Shown here piece after piece: positions 44,454 to 54,209 of a DNA stretch of 64,000 nt (position 1 is the first letter of the stretch; the number at the start of each line of letters is the position of its first letter). Below the pieces are notes generated by a model that saw only the letters and a list, made by a program, of their open reading frames with translations, did no database searches and was not told the DNA's origin. The position numbers were made by a program, and so were the translations under genes. The DNA is from Aedes albopictus (taxonomy: Eukaryota > Arthropoda > Insecta > Diptera > Culicidae), in NCBI RefSeq assembly GCF_035046485.1, contig NC_085136.1, positions 157,964,754-158,028,753 of the forward strand. Reading direction: 5' to 3'.

Positions 44454-46157
44454 TTATACAAAATTGGCATTAATGTACTCACCACCGTTGTCGCTCCTCA
44501 ACCTGGCGATTGGAGTTCCAAAATGTACGGTGGCCATCGCTGCATATTTCCGGAAAGCGTCGAGCACATCCCCCTTGGATTTCAGCACATACACCGCCGT
44601 GAAGTGCGTGAAGTCGTCGATGAAACTGACGAACACCTTCTGACCGTCCCAAGAGGCTGGTGTGAACGGACCGCAGACATCCGTGTGGATCAATTCCAAT
44701 GGGCGAGATGAACGGGGCTGAACTGCTTCGTCGAACGGTTGCCTCGTTTGCTTCCCCATCATGCATGGCTCACATACACCTCCATCCGGTTTCAAACTTC
44801 CACTGCCAACATCGATGCCTTCGACCATGCCAGTTCGGATGAGCTTCACCAATCCAGCGTTTCCAATGTGGCCGTACCTGCGGTGCCACAACGTTAGCTT
44901 GCTTCCTTGATCAGCTGCCATGGCGGATTCAATCTTCGGTACATCCACATCCAATTCGTACAGCCGGCCCTTCCGACTCGCATTGCACACTACTTCAGAG
45001 CCACGTGTGATTCGTGCACCATCCTTGCCGAACGTTACCTCCATTCCCCGCTCTGTGACTCGCTTCACGGAGAACAAATTGGCGTACAATCCTGGTACGT
45101 ACAGCACGTTGTACACCGTGCATGTCAGCTGCCCACCTTCTACGTTGGATGTCATTTTTACTTCGCCGGCCACACGGCTGGTCAGCGATACTCCCGACTT
45201 GGCAACGTTGATGACGATGGGGGAATCCAACGTGCGCACATTTTGCAAATAATTTTTGTCGCTTACCATGTGTTCCGACGCGCCGCTATCCAAAATCCAA
45301 CGGAATTCGCCTCCTGCTGGTTCGCCGTCCCCCGTCATGAAGGCCACATCGCTACCAGTTTCCGCCACGTGCGCTTTGCTCTTCTTCTTCTGCTTTTCCG
45401 GTTTTGCTACAGGACGTTCGTTCTTTGCATTATCCGGACAGTTTGCTCTTTTGTGTCCGGGCTTTCCGCAGGAGTGGCACTTGAAGACGAACTTACCACT
45501 TCTTCCAGCAAATGCCGTGCTCGTTTCCGGTCTGTCCCCGTTGTGCTGTCGCTTCGCGTCCTCGCTGAGCAGCCTCGACTTGACGAATTCCATCGAGCAC
45601 TGCTCGACCGGTAGCGTCTCCAGTACCGTGATCAGCTGGTCGTACGATTTTGGCATTGACTGGAGCAGGAAGAACACCACCACCGGCTTGTCGAATTTGA
45701 TTTCCGCCGATTCGAGTTCCCGGATCGTCTTTTCAAAGGCCAGAATGTGCTCCTCCATCGGTCGTCGTTCGTCGTACTTCATTCCGGCGAGCTGTTTGAG
45801 TAGGTAGAACACGCCCGAAACTCCTTTCCGCTCAAACGTGTGCTGCAACGTGGTCCAAATCGCTCTCGGGGACGTCTTTCCGCGGATATATTCCAACTGG
45901 GAATCCGCAATCTTGTGGATCAGGATCGACTTGCATTTGGCGTCTTCTTGCTTCCGCCTGGCCCGCTTGTCCTCCTTTTCCTTCTTTACCGCTGCCGTGT
46001 CCTCAGGAACCACCGGGAAAAAATCTTCTTCCTCCAGAGTTTTCTCGATGCAATGGAGCAAACCCAACTCTTCCAGGTACGACTCCATGCGGAAACTCCA
46101 GTTCGAGAAATTCGTCCCGTCGAATAGGTACACGCGCTGCGTCCGATCGTCCTCCAT
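44454..46157 (-). CDS. Copia gag, protease and integrase N-terminal part
   Basis: A 567-codon frame from the ATG at 46157. Gag occupies about residues 1-220 (DUF4219/UBN2-like pattern, YLFDGTNFSNWSFRMESYL), with knuckle CHSCGKPGHKRANC at about 226-240. The protease active site is ILDSGASEHM (about 289). Integrase has the HHCC zinc-binding region (WHRRYGHIG to CEPCMMGKQ, about 420-470), the first catalytic Asp in IHTDVCGPF and the second in RSDNGGEY near the end. It ends at a TAA that lies within the integrase domain, in frame with the downstream pol frame. Confidence 0.92.
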   Translation of the reverse strand: MEDDRTQRVYLFDGTNFSNWSFRMESYLEELGLLHCIEKTLEEEDFFPVVPEDTAAVKKEKEDKRARRKQEDAKCKSILIHKIADSQLEYIRGKTSPRAIWTTLQHTFERKGVSGVFYLLKQLAGMKYDERRPMEEHILAFEKTIRELESAEIKFDKPVVVFFLLQSMPKSYDQLITVLETLPVEQCSMEFVKSRLLSEDAKRQHNGDRPETSTAFAGRSGKFVFKCHSCGKPGHKRANCPDNAKNERPVAKPEKQKKKSKAHVAETGSDVAFMTGDGEPAGGEFRWILDSGASEHMVSDKNYLQNVRTLDSPIVINVAKSGVSLTSRVAGEVKMTSNVEGGQLTCTVYNVLYVPGLYANLFSVKRVTERGMEVTFGKDGARITRGSEVVCNASRKGRLYELDVDVPKIESAMAADQGSKLTLWHRRYGHIGNAGLVKLIRTGMVEGIDVGSGSLKPDGGVCEPCMMGKQTRQPFDEAVQPRSSRPLELIHTDVCGPFTPASWDGQKVFVSFIDDFTHFTAVYVLKSKGDVLDAFRKYAAMATVHFGTPIARLRSDNGGEYINANFV

Positions 46158-46288
46158 TTCCGCGTTTTTACGACAAATTTTCCGTTCCGAACCGAAACCA
46201 CGCTACTGACGCCACGTGACTCGCGTGAGAAAATTTTCTTCGTCCGTCGGTCGCGTACTTACTCGCGGTTGCTATGGTAACGTGGAGT

Positions 46289-46298
46289 GCCCATAACC
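46289..46298 (-). promoter_or_regulatory. Copia primer-binding site
   Basis: GGTTATGGGC immediately follows the 5' LTR on the minus strand. It nearly matches the complement of the anticodon-loop region of initiator tRNA-Met, the half-tRNA primer known for Drosophila copia. Confidence 0.7.
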
Positions 46299-46442
46299 TG
46301 ATAAGAAACACGATGTTAACTAGTTCACGGTTTATTGGAGAAAGAGAAAGAGTTCAGGTACAGGGGTGGTATATATAATGGGATTCAAATTCTCATAGCC
46401 TACTACTATTTATGGGTCTATTACTAACTCTTATTTCTAACA
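46299..46442 (-). repeat. Copia 5' LTR
   Basis: 144 bp, visually identical to 42037-42180. It begins next to the CTTGC duplication at 46443-46447. Confidence 0.95.
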
Positions 46443-46861
46443 CTTGCGAGTTTGAGAAATGTATGGAAAAACAATCAGATTAATCGACGCACCAAAATCC
46501 GAATTTTCAACACGAACGCAAAATCTGTGCTGCTATACGCCAGTGAAACCTGTTGTGTATCAGTGGAGAACACTTAACGGCTGCAGGCCTTCATCAATAG
46601 ATGCCTGCGGTATAGATTTCGTGCATGATGGCCTCACAATTGGATTTCCAACGTGGAGCTCCATCGTTGAAATTCGAGAAAGTGGAGGTGGGTTGGCCAC
46701 ACTCTACGCAGGGGCGGAAACGAAATCTGCAAACAAGCGTTAGATTGAAGCCCGGCAGGACATCGCAGCAGAGGCAGACTCAGGGGCTCATGGCGGCGCA
46801 GCCTCAACAACGAAATCAAGCAAATCGACTGAAATTTGATCTGGCCACAGGTCAAGGCGAT
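46443..46861 (+). pseudogene. Non-LTR reverse transcriptase, right part
   Basis: The C-terminal continuation of 41240-42036, frameshifted: SLRNVWKNNQI, VLLYASETCCVSVENT-like, then the widely shared WRWVGHTLR-type and SWRRSLNNEIK-type tail about 46680-46840. It joins the left part when the Copia element and one CTTGC are removed. It ends at a Feilai insertion. Confidence 0.65.
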
Positions 46862-46874
46862 GGCGGTCAATCAC

Positions 46875-47166
46875 TCTCTCTCTTCTTGGCGTGACGTCCT
46901 TATTGGGACAAAGCCTGCTTCTCAGCTTAGTGTTCTATGAGCACTTCCACAGTTATTAACTGAGAGCTTCCTCTGCCAATGACCATTTTGCATGCGTATA
47001 TCGTGTGGCAGGCACGAAGATACTCTATGCCCAAGGAAGTCAAGGAAATTTCCTTTACGAAAAGATCCTGGACCGACCGGGAATCGAACCCGTCACCCTC
47101 AGCACGGTCATGCTGAATACCCGTGCGTTTACCGCCTCGGCTATGTGGGCCCTTCAACAGGATGTG
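46875..47166 (-). mobile_element. Feilai SINE, 13-bp target duplication
   Basis: A 292-bp SINE flanked by GGCGGTCAATCAC (46862-46874 and 47167-47179). The tRNA-like head lies at about 47085-47150 (minus). It differs from the 23617-23898 copy at only a handful of positions by eye, implying recent amplification of both. About 14 extra bases (CTTCAACAGGATGT) precede the head. Confidence 0.85.
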
Positions 47167-47179
47167 GGCGGTCAATCAC

Positions 47180-47631
47180 CCAGGATGGAAATCATTCAAT
47201 TCAATCCTCTGCACCACCGTGGGTGCACAGAACTGAAAGTACGTATTTAAATATTTGAATTGCTACTAAAGTTATTCGTAAAAATTGTCTCGAAGTGATC
47301 AATTTGACCTCGGGTTACGACATATGTATGTATATTTAGAATGTTATAAGGAATCATTCTAAGATGTGTCTTACCTTCAAGCACATATGCTCTTGCGAAA
47401 GGTGGTGATGGCAGGTGATGGCTAATCGATCAACTTTTCAGCGCAAACCGTTATTTTAACAGTGCTCTTAAAATTCGAGGTGTAAATATTTAAACTTCGC
47501 CAACTTCACTATTTGCCTTCTTCAAGGCCTTCTCTCTTCTCTCAACTTCACTCTTTGCCTAAACTTTCGATCGAAGTAAGCTGCAGCGGCACATTCATTT
47601 TTTCGTCCGTCAAAATTCCAGTCGCATCAAA
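47180..47631 (+). promoter_or_regulatory. Upstream region of the 47632 gene
   Basis: About 450 bp of AT-rich sequence with repeated TATTTAAA-like words (47243, 47487) and a pyrimidine-rich run (47515-47560). The ATG is in strong context (TCAAAATGG). The transcription start is not identified. Confidence 0.4.
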
Positions 47632-48258
47632 ATGGCTCATTTCCTAGTCAGACGTCTTCTTCCGAAAGCGATTCCGAAATTCCCCCTCGGTCGGAGTTTC
47701 TCCTCAACCAACAACGGAAACAGCGAAGACGATGATCACTCGAATGCACAAAACCAGCTGAACAATCTGCACACATACGAAACCGTTGAAGATCCGAATT
47801 CTCTCGTCAAAACGACCATCATCAGGCGCAATCCCATTCTGCAACGGGTCAAGACTCCGGAGGAAATCCTAGAAGAAGCTGCCAATTCGGTGGCCAATAA
47901 GACATCGGAACCCAGGGCACCGGAACCGATCGGAAAAGATCACACCACACTTACCAAAACATCAGGGCTTTCGGATGGAACGGAAGACGATTTCGAGAAA
48001 AATGTCTACTGGGGACACGACGGAAAGAAGAGCATCGTCGGGTACGATATCTTTCAGGAACTCGAGGAAAGACTGGAGGAAATCCTGTCACGAAACGAAG
48101 AGCTGAATAATCCGCCGGTGGATAAACCGGAAGAATCGAACCCCATAGAAGAGAAAAACAACAAACAACTAACTAAAATTAGCAACGCTCTGGAGGGTTT
48201 AAATCGTCTTTTAAGCTTCTATCTGCTAAGATCATATCTGTATCAGAAACATTGGTGA
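47632..48258 (+). CDS. Unrecognised protein with probable mitochondrial targeting peptide
   Basis: A single-exon frame of 208 aa. The N-terminus (MAHFLVRRLLPKAIPKF) is rich in Arg and Lys, hydrophobic and free of acidic residues for 25 residues, as in mitochondrial presequences, and RSFSS could be a cleavage region. The rest is acidic and polar, with a predicted helical stretch at about 140-165 (QELEERLEEILSRNEELN) and a hydrophobic Leu-rich C-terminus (LEGLNRLLSFYLLRSYLY) that could anchor to a membrane. The stop codon overlaps a polyadenylation signal (AATAAA at 48258-48263). No family is recognised. Strong start context and coding-like composition support a real gene. It is convergent with MIC19, 125 bp apart. 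Confidence 0.75.
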   Translation: MAHFLVRRLLPKAIPKFPLGRSFSSTNNGNSEDDDHSNAQNQLNNLHTYETVEDPNSLVKTTIIRRNPILQRVKTPEEILEEAANSVANKTSEPRAPEPIGKDHTTLTKTSGLSDGTEDDFEKNVYWGHDGKKSIVGYDIFQELEERLEEILSRNEELNNPPVDKPEESNPIEEKNNKQLTKISNALEGLNRLLSFYLLRSYLYQKHW

Positions 48259-48263
48259 ATAAA
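48258..48263 (+). terminator. Polyadenylation signal overlapping the stop codon
   Basis: AATAAA starts on the last base of the TGA stop at 48256-48258, giving an unusually short 3' untranslated region before the convergent MIC19 gene. Confidence 0.7.
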
Positions 48264-48383
48264 GCTTGCTGCTTCGGGGTAACCGTTTTCGATAATTTAT
48301 CTCTTTTTTATGTACAAACGAAAGAACACAAATTACCTTTCCTATAGCGATGATCAATTTAGCAGCTCAAAAATCCCGTTCAA

Positions 48384-50890
48384 TTATTTTCCCTCCGCTG
48401 GCTTTTCGACGGAGGCTTTTTCCTTCAGTATTTGAATACGGTGCAGATTAACGCAATCGGTGAACGCCCGAACGTCGGCGGAACAGTTCAGCGTTTCGTG
48501 CTGGTCCTTCTTGTAACATTCGACCACTTTTGCCTTCAGTTCCTGGCACGGTGGCAGTTGATGGGCTACGGCGGTGCTCTCGAAGCGTTTTTTGACATCG
48601 ACAATCTGGAACGGGAAGGTCACGGAATAACTCTACATATTAGAAAGCACATGGATTGTGTGTTGAGAACCACTGGATTGGTTCTCATGCTCTCGCCGTT
48701 CTGCATGCTCGCCTGTCGATTCCATGCTCTGTCGATGCACAATTTCAGAGATTATTTTAAAAGAATTGTAACCGTCGTGTAGTAATGTGTCGTCTTTGTA
48801 GTATTTTAGTGTAAATAAAGTCTACGTTTTAATGTGTTATTTCGCTACACCTTGGAGTTTAAAAGCCCGGCCATCCCGAACTCCAGGTCGTAACATACAC
48901 CGTGTCCAATAAATTCTCATACAAAATCAAATTTAATTCAGATGTTCAGTATACATACCAAGATTTGGGGAAGGAAGTATTATCGGAGGAATGGATAGAA
49001 GGTATCGTGTGTCCCATCTACAAAAAGGGCGACGAGTTGGATTGTGGGAAGTATCGCACGATCACACTACTGAGCGCTGCCTTAAAGATAAATATCCTCT
49101 CAAATACTATGCCACCGTCTATCACCGATTGCGAGTGAGTTTGTGGGGCAACATCAAGCTGGATTCATGGGTGAACACGCTACAACGGCCCAGATGTTCA
49201 ACATCCGCCAGGTGTTGCAGAAATGACGCGAAAACAACGTACCCACGCATCACGTATGATACAATAATTGATCGAGACCAGCTATGGCAGATTATGCACG
49301 AATACGATTTCCCGGATAAGCTGATACGATTGATGAAGACGACGATGGATCGAGTGATGTGCGTAGTTCGAGTCCCTTCGAACACAACTACATGTAGCTT
49401 TTTTAGGGAAAAGAGTTCAACAAAAAAAAATCCTAGATTTCAGAATGATTTAAAGCTAATATTACAGATGTTGAGGGAAGAGTGCTTCGATTAGCGGGTT
49501 TGATGACATCTCACAGGACGTCCTGAAGGATCTTGAGGCCCGTTCGATGCTTGCATCAATGGTGAGGACTCCGGCCAGCTTGTGGAGATCGTCGGTCGGG
49601 TACCAGGGATTCAAGTTGAGAGCCATCTTGAGCAGCTTGTTCTGTTTAACTTACAGCCTCTTGCGGTGAGATTTGGCGCAGTTGCCCCAAACTGCCGATG
49701 CGTAGGTAACCATTGGCCGGATGATGCACTTGACTATCAATAGTTTGTTTTTGATGTGCAGTTTCGACCGTCGATTCATCAGGGAGTACAGCGCTTTGGT
49801 AGACCGATAGACTTTTCCAGTGACGTAGCTTACATGTTTGTCGAACTTCAACTTCTTGTCGAACAGTACTCCAAGATATTTAGCTTCATCGTCCCATGTA
49901 GTTTGCTGACCATTGACGGTGATCGTCCTACGGGCGAGGCATTGAGCAGCACGCCTCCGGGTGAAGAAAATCGACTGAGTTTTGCCTGCATTCTGATTAA
50001 TTCACTTAAAAGCAATTGAAGAATACGGCGTTCAGAGGAATGGCAGTATCACGGACGGATATGGTCCTCGGCATTGAGGATCCTCTATTCCCTGGGAAAT
50101 CGAAGAATCGTGTGGTAGGCACGAAGATACTCTATGCCCACGGAAACCAAGGAAATTTCCATTAAGAAAAGTTCCTGGGCCGACCGAACCCGTCACCCTC
50201 AGCGTGGTCTTGCTGAATATCCGCGAACTTACCGCATCGGCCACATGGGTCTTTAGTATGATCCTACAGTATAACCTTGAGTAATGTGCCTCTCAACTAT
50301 TGCAAATATTAATCCTCACTCCACGAAGAATAATTTATCCTAGTACATGTATCGGAATTATTCTAATTTGACTTACCGCATCGTTATATTCCTTCTCCAT
50401 AATTTGGTTTGTTTTATGGAGGTTCGCTTCCAAGGTTTGCAAACGTTTGGTCCAGTAGACGTCGTTTGCCCGGAGCTCTTGCTCCTTCTCGCGGCGAACT
50501 TGCATCGACGTCAGCGAGGGTTCCCCATAGCCGGCCGGTGGCGGGGGCATTGGATTGGGGTACGAACTTGGCCCGCTGCCATCACCAGCTGGGCGGGGCG
50601 CACTATGCTGCTGCTGGCGAGCTCCTGCACGAGAAAAAATAGTTGTTATTTACGCTTAGGACGGTGCATTTTTGTTTTACTCATTGCATAATCCGAATCC
50701 GTCGGCACTTTTTTGACAGCCCATAACATTCGGTAGCCCCAGCTCGGTACCTTCCGAATCATTTCTTACCTTCCTTCGGTGGCAGTCCCGTTTTGAGCCG
50801 CTGCACTACGTCGTCGGAGATGTCGATCACGCCGGCTGGCGAATCGTTTTCTACGGTGACGGTCCTCGGAGTGCTGGAGGAAGCTCCCAT
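48384..50890 (-). CDS. Mic19: MICOS subunit MIC19 (CHCHD3/6 family), three coding exons
   Basis: Minus-strand coding exons 50890-50770, 50624-50377 and 48605-48384, GT/AG introns of phase 1 and 0, about 196 aa (human CHCHD3 is 227). The N-terminus [15 protein letters not shown] has Gly2 suited to N-myristoylation, as in CHCHD3. Exon 2 gives a Pro-rich stretch ([14 protein letters not shown]) and a charged helix likely to form a coiled coil ([18 protein letters not shown]). Exon 3 has the CHCH fold with twin CX9C motifs, [11 protein letters not shown] and [11 protein letters not shown], which form disulfides in the intermembrane space via MIA40. MIC19 links MIC60 to the rest of MICOS at crista junctions. 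Intron 2 (48606-50376) holds retroelement fragments. It shares a divergent promoter region with APC1. Confidence 0.9.
48960..49495 (+). pseudogene. RTE-clade RT fragment in MIC19 intron 2
   Basis: The frame at 48902-49138 includes [20 protein letters not shown] and then the RT block [15 protein letters not shown], and 49260-49390 gives [20 protein letters not shown] and [14 protein letters not shown]. These match copies C and D (NFRAITILNAAYKML, ATMDGV). It is frameshifted and lies antisense to MIC19. Confidence 0.65.
49640..49990 (-). pseudogene. Jockey-like RT C-terminal fragment in MIC19 intron 2
   Basis: The minus-strand frame reads [20 protein letters not shown] and [17 protein letters not shown], equivalent to LINRRSKLHLNNKKLLYKLI and YGAPAWKDCAASHRKRI at 28710-29384. 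Flanking codons upstream (to about 49990) fit the same family. Confidence 0.65.
50105..50256 (-). mobile_element. Feilai-type SINE fragment
   Basis: The head and part of the body (GTGTGGTAGGCACGAAGATA, CTCTATGCCCACGGAAACC, then the tRNA-like head) match the copies at 23617 and 46875 but carry a short deletion in the B-box region. It is truncated at the tail side. Confidence 0.7.
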
Positions 50891-51595
50891 CGTGATCCGA
50901 AAGTTTTTCTTTTATTCAGTCTCCTCTAAACAGACGAACACACCTGATTCGCGAGCAACACACACTTGCACTGAAACGAAACGAAGGTTGAATATTTGAT
51001 GGGAAGGGGCTAAATAAACTACACGACAAAGGTAGGTGACCAAACATGTCTTTCAATCAGGTCATGGCGACAATGACAATGGTCGGGATCCAAAATTAAT
51101 GTCTTGCGAATTTACTCAAATGGAAGAGAGCGCATAATTTTTCTCTTTTCCCTCTTTGTGAATCTCTTGCTAGAAGCAGTTTTTCTGTTAGCTTTATATT
51201 TAACAAACCCAAGAATAACAAAACCTTATGTATGGAAAAATAAAGCAATCAATAAAACTACATTAGCGTGTACCGCAAGCTCTTTCTGTGCGCGACGTTA
51301 GCCCACTTCAAATGTGCGATCCGGATTTACTGGCATCACTTTCTCGTTTTTGACGTTTTCCGCCGATTTTTGTTTTTTTTTTGCAAGCGTTTGTGCATCA
51401 TTTTGCATCGCGTCGCGCGGTTCACTTCACCGGTGTTTCGGATTGTTATTAGCGGCCGGCACAGAAGATTACCCCGGATGATTTGGTTCCATTTTGCTGA
51501 GCGCTATTCAAGTTTGTTACTTTAGGTTCGTTTGTTATGTGTACATCTGAGCGGTGCTCAAAAATTTTGCAAATCTGGATGAACACAGCGAAACA
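50891..51595. promoter_or_regulatory. Divergent promoter region between MIC19 and APC1
   Basis: 705 bp between the divergent start codons. No recognised transposon. Untranslated leaders of both genes probably lie here. No TATA box is convincingly placed. Confidence 0.5.
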
Positions 51596-52695
51596 ATGAT
51601 AACCGCCTCAGAACCTCTGGTAAGTTGTTTTGGTCTATCTGTGTTGTTGGAATCTTCTCTAGAATCATTCCTGTTTCGTAGGAATTTATTCCTCGGGGTC
51701 GTCAGGCGGTGAACGAGCACCCGGGCCCTTTGGTGTTGAAGAAACCCGTTTCGGTTCCGTCTGACTTCATCCTGCTCCAGCGGATGCAGGATGTTAACAT
51801 TTCGCTCGACGATAGCCCCGTAGAGTCGTACCAGATCCGGGAGGCCTACAGCGAGCTGGACGATGACACTGGCGGTCCGGCATTTTTGCGCGAGGCTGAG
51901 TTCAATACGGAGGAAGAACTCTACGTCAAGGGTAACACGGCCGTTTGGACGACCGGGTTGAGCAATGAGGAAGCTTCGCCCCATACGAGTCTAACGTGCG
52001 AGCACCCCATCAAGTTTGCCTTTTTCAGCCCACGGCAGTTTCTTTCGTCGGAAGCGAAAGACAACCCGGAAAAAGGCACAAAGAAGCGGTACTTAATTAT
52101 TATTATTTTTTTTTTAAATTCATGTTTGCTGTCAATTACAACTGTAATTCAATCATTTACAGGTCGAAATCAGATCAACAGTTGAAATCTGCTGTGTGCC
52201 TAATGGATGGTACTTCCCTAAGGGTTTACTGCAGCAGTGGTGAGAATTTCGTCACCAGTATTGAATGTCCAATTTCAAACGTTTGGATCACCAATCACGG
52301 TATTCTACTGGAGAAGGAACCATCCAGTGCCGTGCTGGAAAATCATTCTATCCCGATGCCCAGGTTGTTCTCGCTGAATCATCCTCTCGATGAAATGTGT
52401 CCCGTTCTGATAAAAATGAACAACTCGACAGCCTATTTGACCGAAGCCGAATACCGAGTGGTGTTTACCTGTGAGGAGAACAAATTGGTTCTGATGTATG
52501 ACGAAAAAATCGGGAAGCATTTCGTTTGCTTCCTGCGCAGGGCCACCGATGAGGAAAAGAACGACATTGGTTGCGGAAGTGACAGCGTGTCGTTGTCCAA
52601 TACCGTATTCAACGTTACGTCGGGACATTTATCCCATCATGCAGTAACGCCACAGCATTCCCTTGCAACGCCCCAGTCGTTCTACAAGAACTCGC
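51596..52695 (+). CDS. APC1: Anaphase-promoting complex subunit 1 (shattered), first three coding exons
   Basis: Coding exons 51596-51619, 51682-52088 and 52163-52695, junctions GT/AG, phases 0, 2 and then 1 at the open 3' end; about 321 residues are visible. Similarity to the N-terminal part of human ANAPC1 includes EFIPRGRQAVNEHPG (compare EFVPFGRDHCKHHPN), EEELYVKGNTAVWTTG, and LFSLNHPLDEMCPVLIKM. ANAPC1 is a scaffold of the APC/C ubiquitin ligase that drives mitotic exit. The N-terminal region seen here forms part of its WD40-like propeller. The known family is about 1900 residues, so most of the gene is missing. No later exon was found up to 64000, implying an intron over 11 kb filled with transposons (plus a gap). 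The tiny first exon (8 codons) is chosen from strong splice sites and frame agreement. Confidence 0.88.
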
Positions 52696-53060
52696 GTAAG
52701 TAAAACTCTATGTTTATTACTTGTTAAGAAATGCTGGATTGAAAATTCCTCTAGCAGAGTCTATCGAAGAATCAATCAAACACGAATCGGATTAGTGTGC
52801 CGATTTGGGTTCTCTTAGCACGAAATGAAAGCTACAACATCAGTAGAACGCTCTGCAATTTTATTTCCATTAGATATTTGGTTGCTGAGAGTACTTAGGA
52901 GTTATACAACTAAACTTTTTGAGATTTTTGACAAAATGTATCATACCTATTAACCCTTCAGGACGCGCGCCGTTGTAACAAGTACAACACTACCAAAAAA
53001 CCTCGCTCGTCGTATACAGCGCGAGTGCGGTGCCGTTTCAGCTGCTAGCTTGATGACACG
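52696..53060 (+). other. APC1 intron 3, left part, with a short duplicated block
   Basis: Non-coding. A block with TCTTAGCACGAAATGAAAGC at 52813 recurs in related form at 53302 (TCTTAGCACCAAATGAAAGC), followed by ATTT-rich sequence. It is probably a dispersed repeat present as a tandem pair, the second half interrupted by a SINE. Confidence 0.5.
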
Positions 53061-53074
53061 CGTCCAGAAAGGTT

Positions 53075-53251
53075 TTTTTTTTATCTGTATTAACGAGATT
53101 TTTAGCCCTAGGCTAGTTTATCTCGGGACCCACGCTTTACTTCCCTTCCGAAGGAAGAACTCACATTTTGTGAGTTTGTCGGGAGTGGGATTCGATCCCA
53201 GGTCCTCGGCGTGATAGTCAAGTGTTCTAACCATCTAACCAGGTCCGCTCC
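53075..53251 (-). mobile_element. tRNA-headed SINE (non-Feilai), 14-bp target duplication
   Basis: A 177-bp insert between CGTCCAGAAAGGTT at 53061-53074 and 53252-53265. On the minus strand the tRNA-like head has A box TGGTTAGATGG and B box GGGATCGAATCC; the body ends in a CTCGTTAATACAG segment and an A-rich tail. A different family from Feilai and from the 27488 SINE. Confidence 0.85.
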
Positions 53252-53365
53252 CGTCCAGAAAGGTTAAATATCTCAGCCGTTTGTCAACCGATTTGGGGTC
53301 TCTTAGCACCAAATGAAAGCTACAATATCCTTGTAAATGGCCTTGAAGTTTTATTTCGATTTAAT

Positions 53366-53511
53366 ACACCCGATTCTTTTTTACACGGGGGATGCGTACC
53401 GTGCAAAAAAAGTAACATGATTTCTCGACAAATCATGCAAAAATAAGAGTTTTAAATTTTTTTTGTATGGATTTTTTTTTTGCACGGCCGTGCAAATTAA
53501 GAATCGGGTGT
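53366..53511. mobile_element. MITE with CACCCGATTCTT ends
   Basis: About 146 bp with inverted ends ACACCCGATTCTT and AAGAATCGGGTGT, flanked by TA-containing sequence, plus inner TTTTTTGCACGG/CCGTGCAAAAAA words. Probably Tc1/mariner-like. Confidence 0.6.
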
Positions 53512-53709
53512 ATTTAGTAGCCCTTGAAATTTAAAACTGCAAAAATAAACAAGACAGCATATTGATTGATCGATTTATTTGTTTTTGTTATAGAGACTTT
53601 CAGCCTTTGAAGGCAGCATGTAACCTTTTCATCAAATAAATAAAATAAAATAAAAAATCTTGAGTAATGCGAGGTATGCACTTCAAACGGAATCGCTCAA
53701 GTAATTTTC
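53512..53709. other. Retroelement 3' tail-like sequence before the gap
   Basis: The run AATAAATAAAATAAAATAAA (about 53635-53656) after a GTTATAGAGACTTTCAGCC segment resembles the 3' tail of a non-LTR element. Nothing coding is visible. Confidence 0.35.
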
Positions 53710-54209
53710 NNNNNNNNNNNNNNNNNNNNNNNNNNNNNNNNNNNNNNNNNNNNNNNNNNNNNNNNNNNNNNNNNNNNNNNNNNNNNNNNNNNNNNNNNNN
53801 NNNNNNNNNNNNNNNNNNNNNNNNNNNNNNNNNNNNNNNNNNNNNNNNNNNNNNNNNNNNNNNNNNNNNNNNNNNNNNNNNNNNNNNNNNNNNNNNNNNN
53901 NNNNNNNNNNNNNNNNNNNNNNNNNNNNNNNNNNNNNNNNNNNNNNNNNNNNNNNNNNNNNNNNNNNNNNNNNNNNNNNNNNNNNNNNNNNNNNNNNNNN
54001 NNNNNNNNNNNNNNNNNNNNNNNNNNNNNNNNNNNNNNNNNNNNNNNNNNNNNNNNNNNNNNNNNNNNNNNNNNNNNNNNNNNNNNNNNNNNNNNNNNNN
54101 NNNNNNNNNNNNNNNNNNNNNNNNNNNNNNNNNNNNNNNNNNNNNNNNNNNNNNNNNNNNNNNNNNNNNNNNNNNNNNNNNNNNNNNNNNNNNNNNNNNN
54201 NNNNNNNNN
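53710..54209. other. Assembly gap (500 N)
   Basis: Exactly 500 N, a placeholder gap. It could hide APC1 exon sequence. Confidence 0.98.

Larger units (their letters stand above)
42037..46442 (-). mobile_element. Complete Copia (Ty1) LTR retrotransposon, young insertion
   Basis: A 4406-bp element with two 144-bp LTRs that I could not distinguish by eye, flanked by CTTGC (42032-42036 and 46443-46447). Coding order on the minus strand is gag, protease, integrase, RT, RNase H: integrase before RT defines Copia. A primer-binding site and polypurine tract sit where expected. One in-frame TAA (44454-44456) interrupts an otherwise continuous reading frame of about 1330 codons. It sits inside a non-LTR element and is the youngest large insertion in the window. 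Confidence 0.95.

Noticed and set aside
43120..46209. Many plus-strand open frames across the Copia element
   Set aside because: They are antisense shadows of the gag and pol frames.
28210..54209. Both gaps are preceded by a TTTTC motif
   Set aside because: Five bases shared at two sites is expected by chance and gaps are placeholders.
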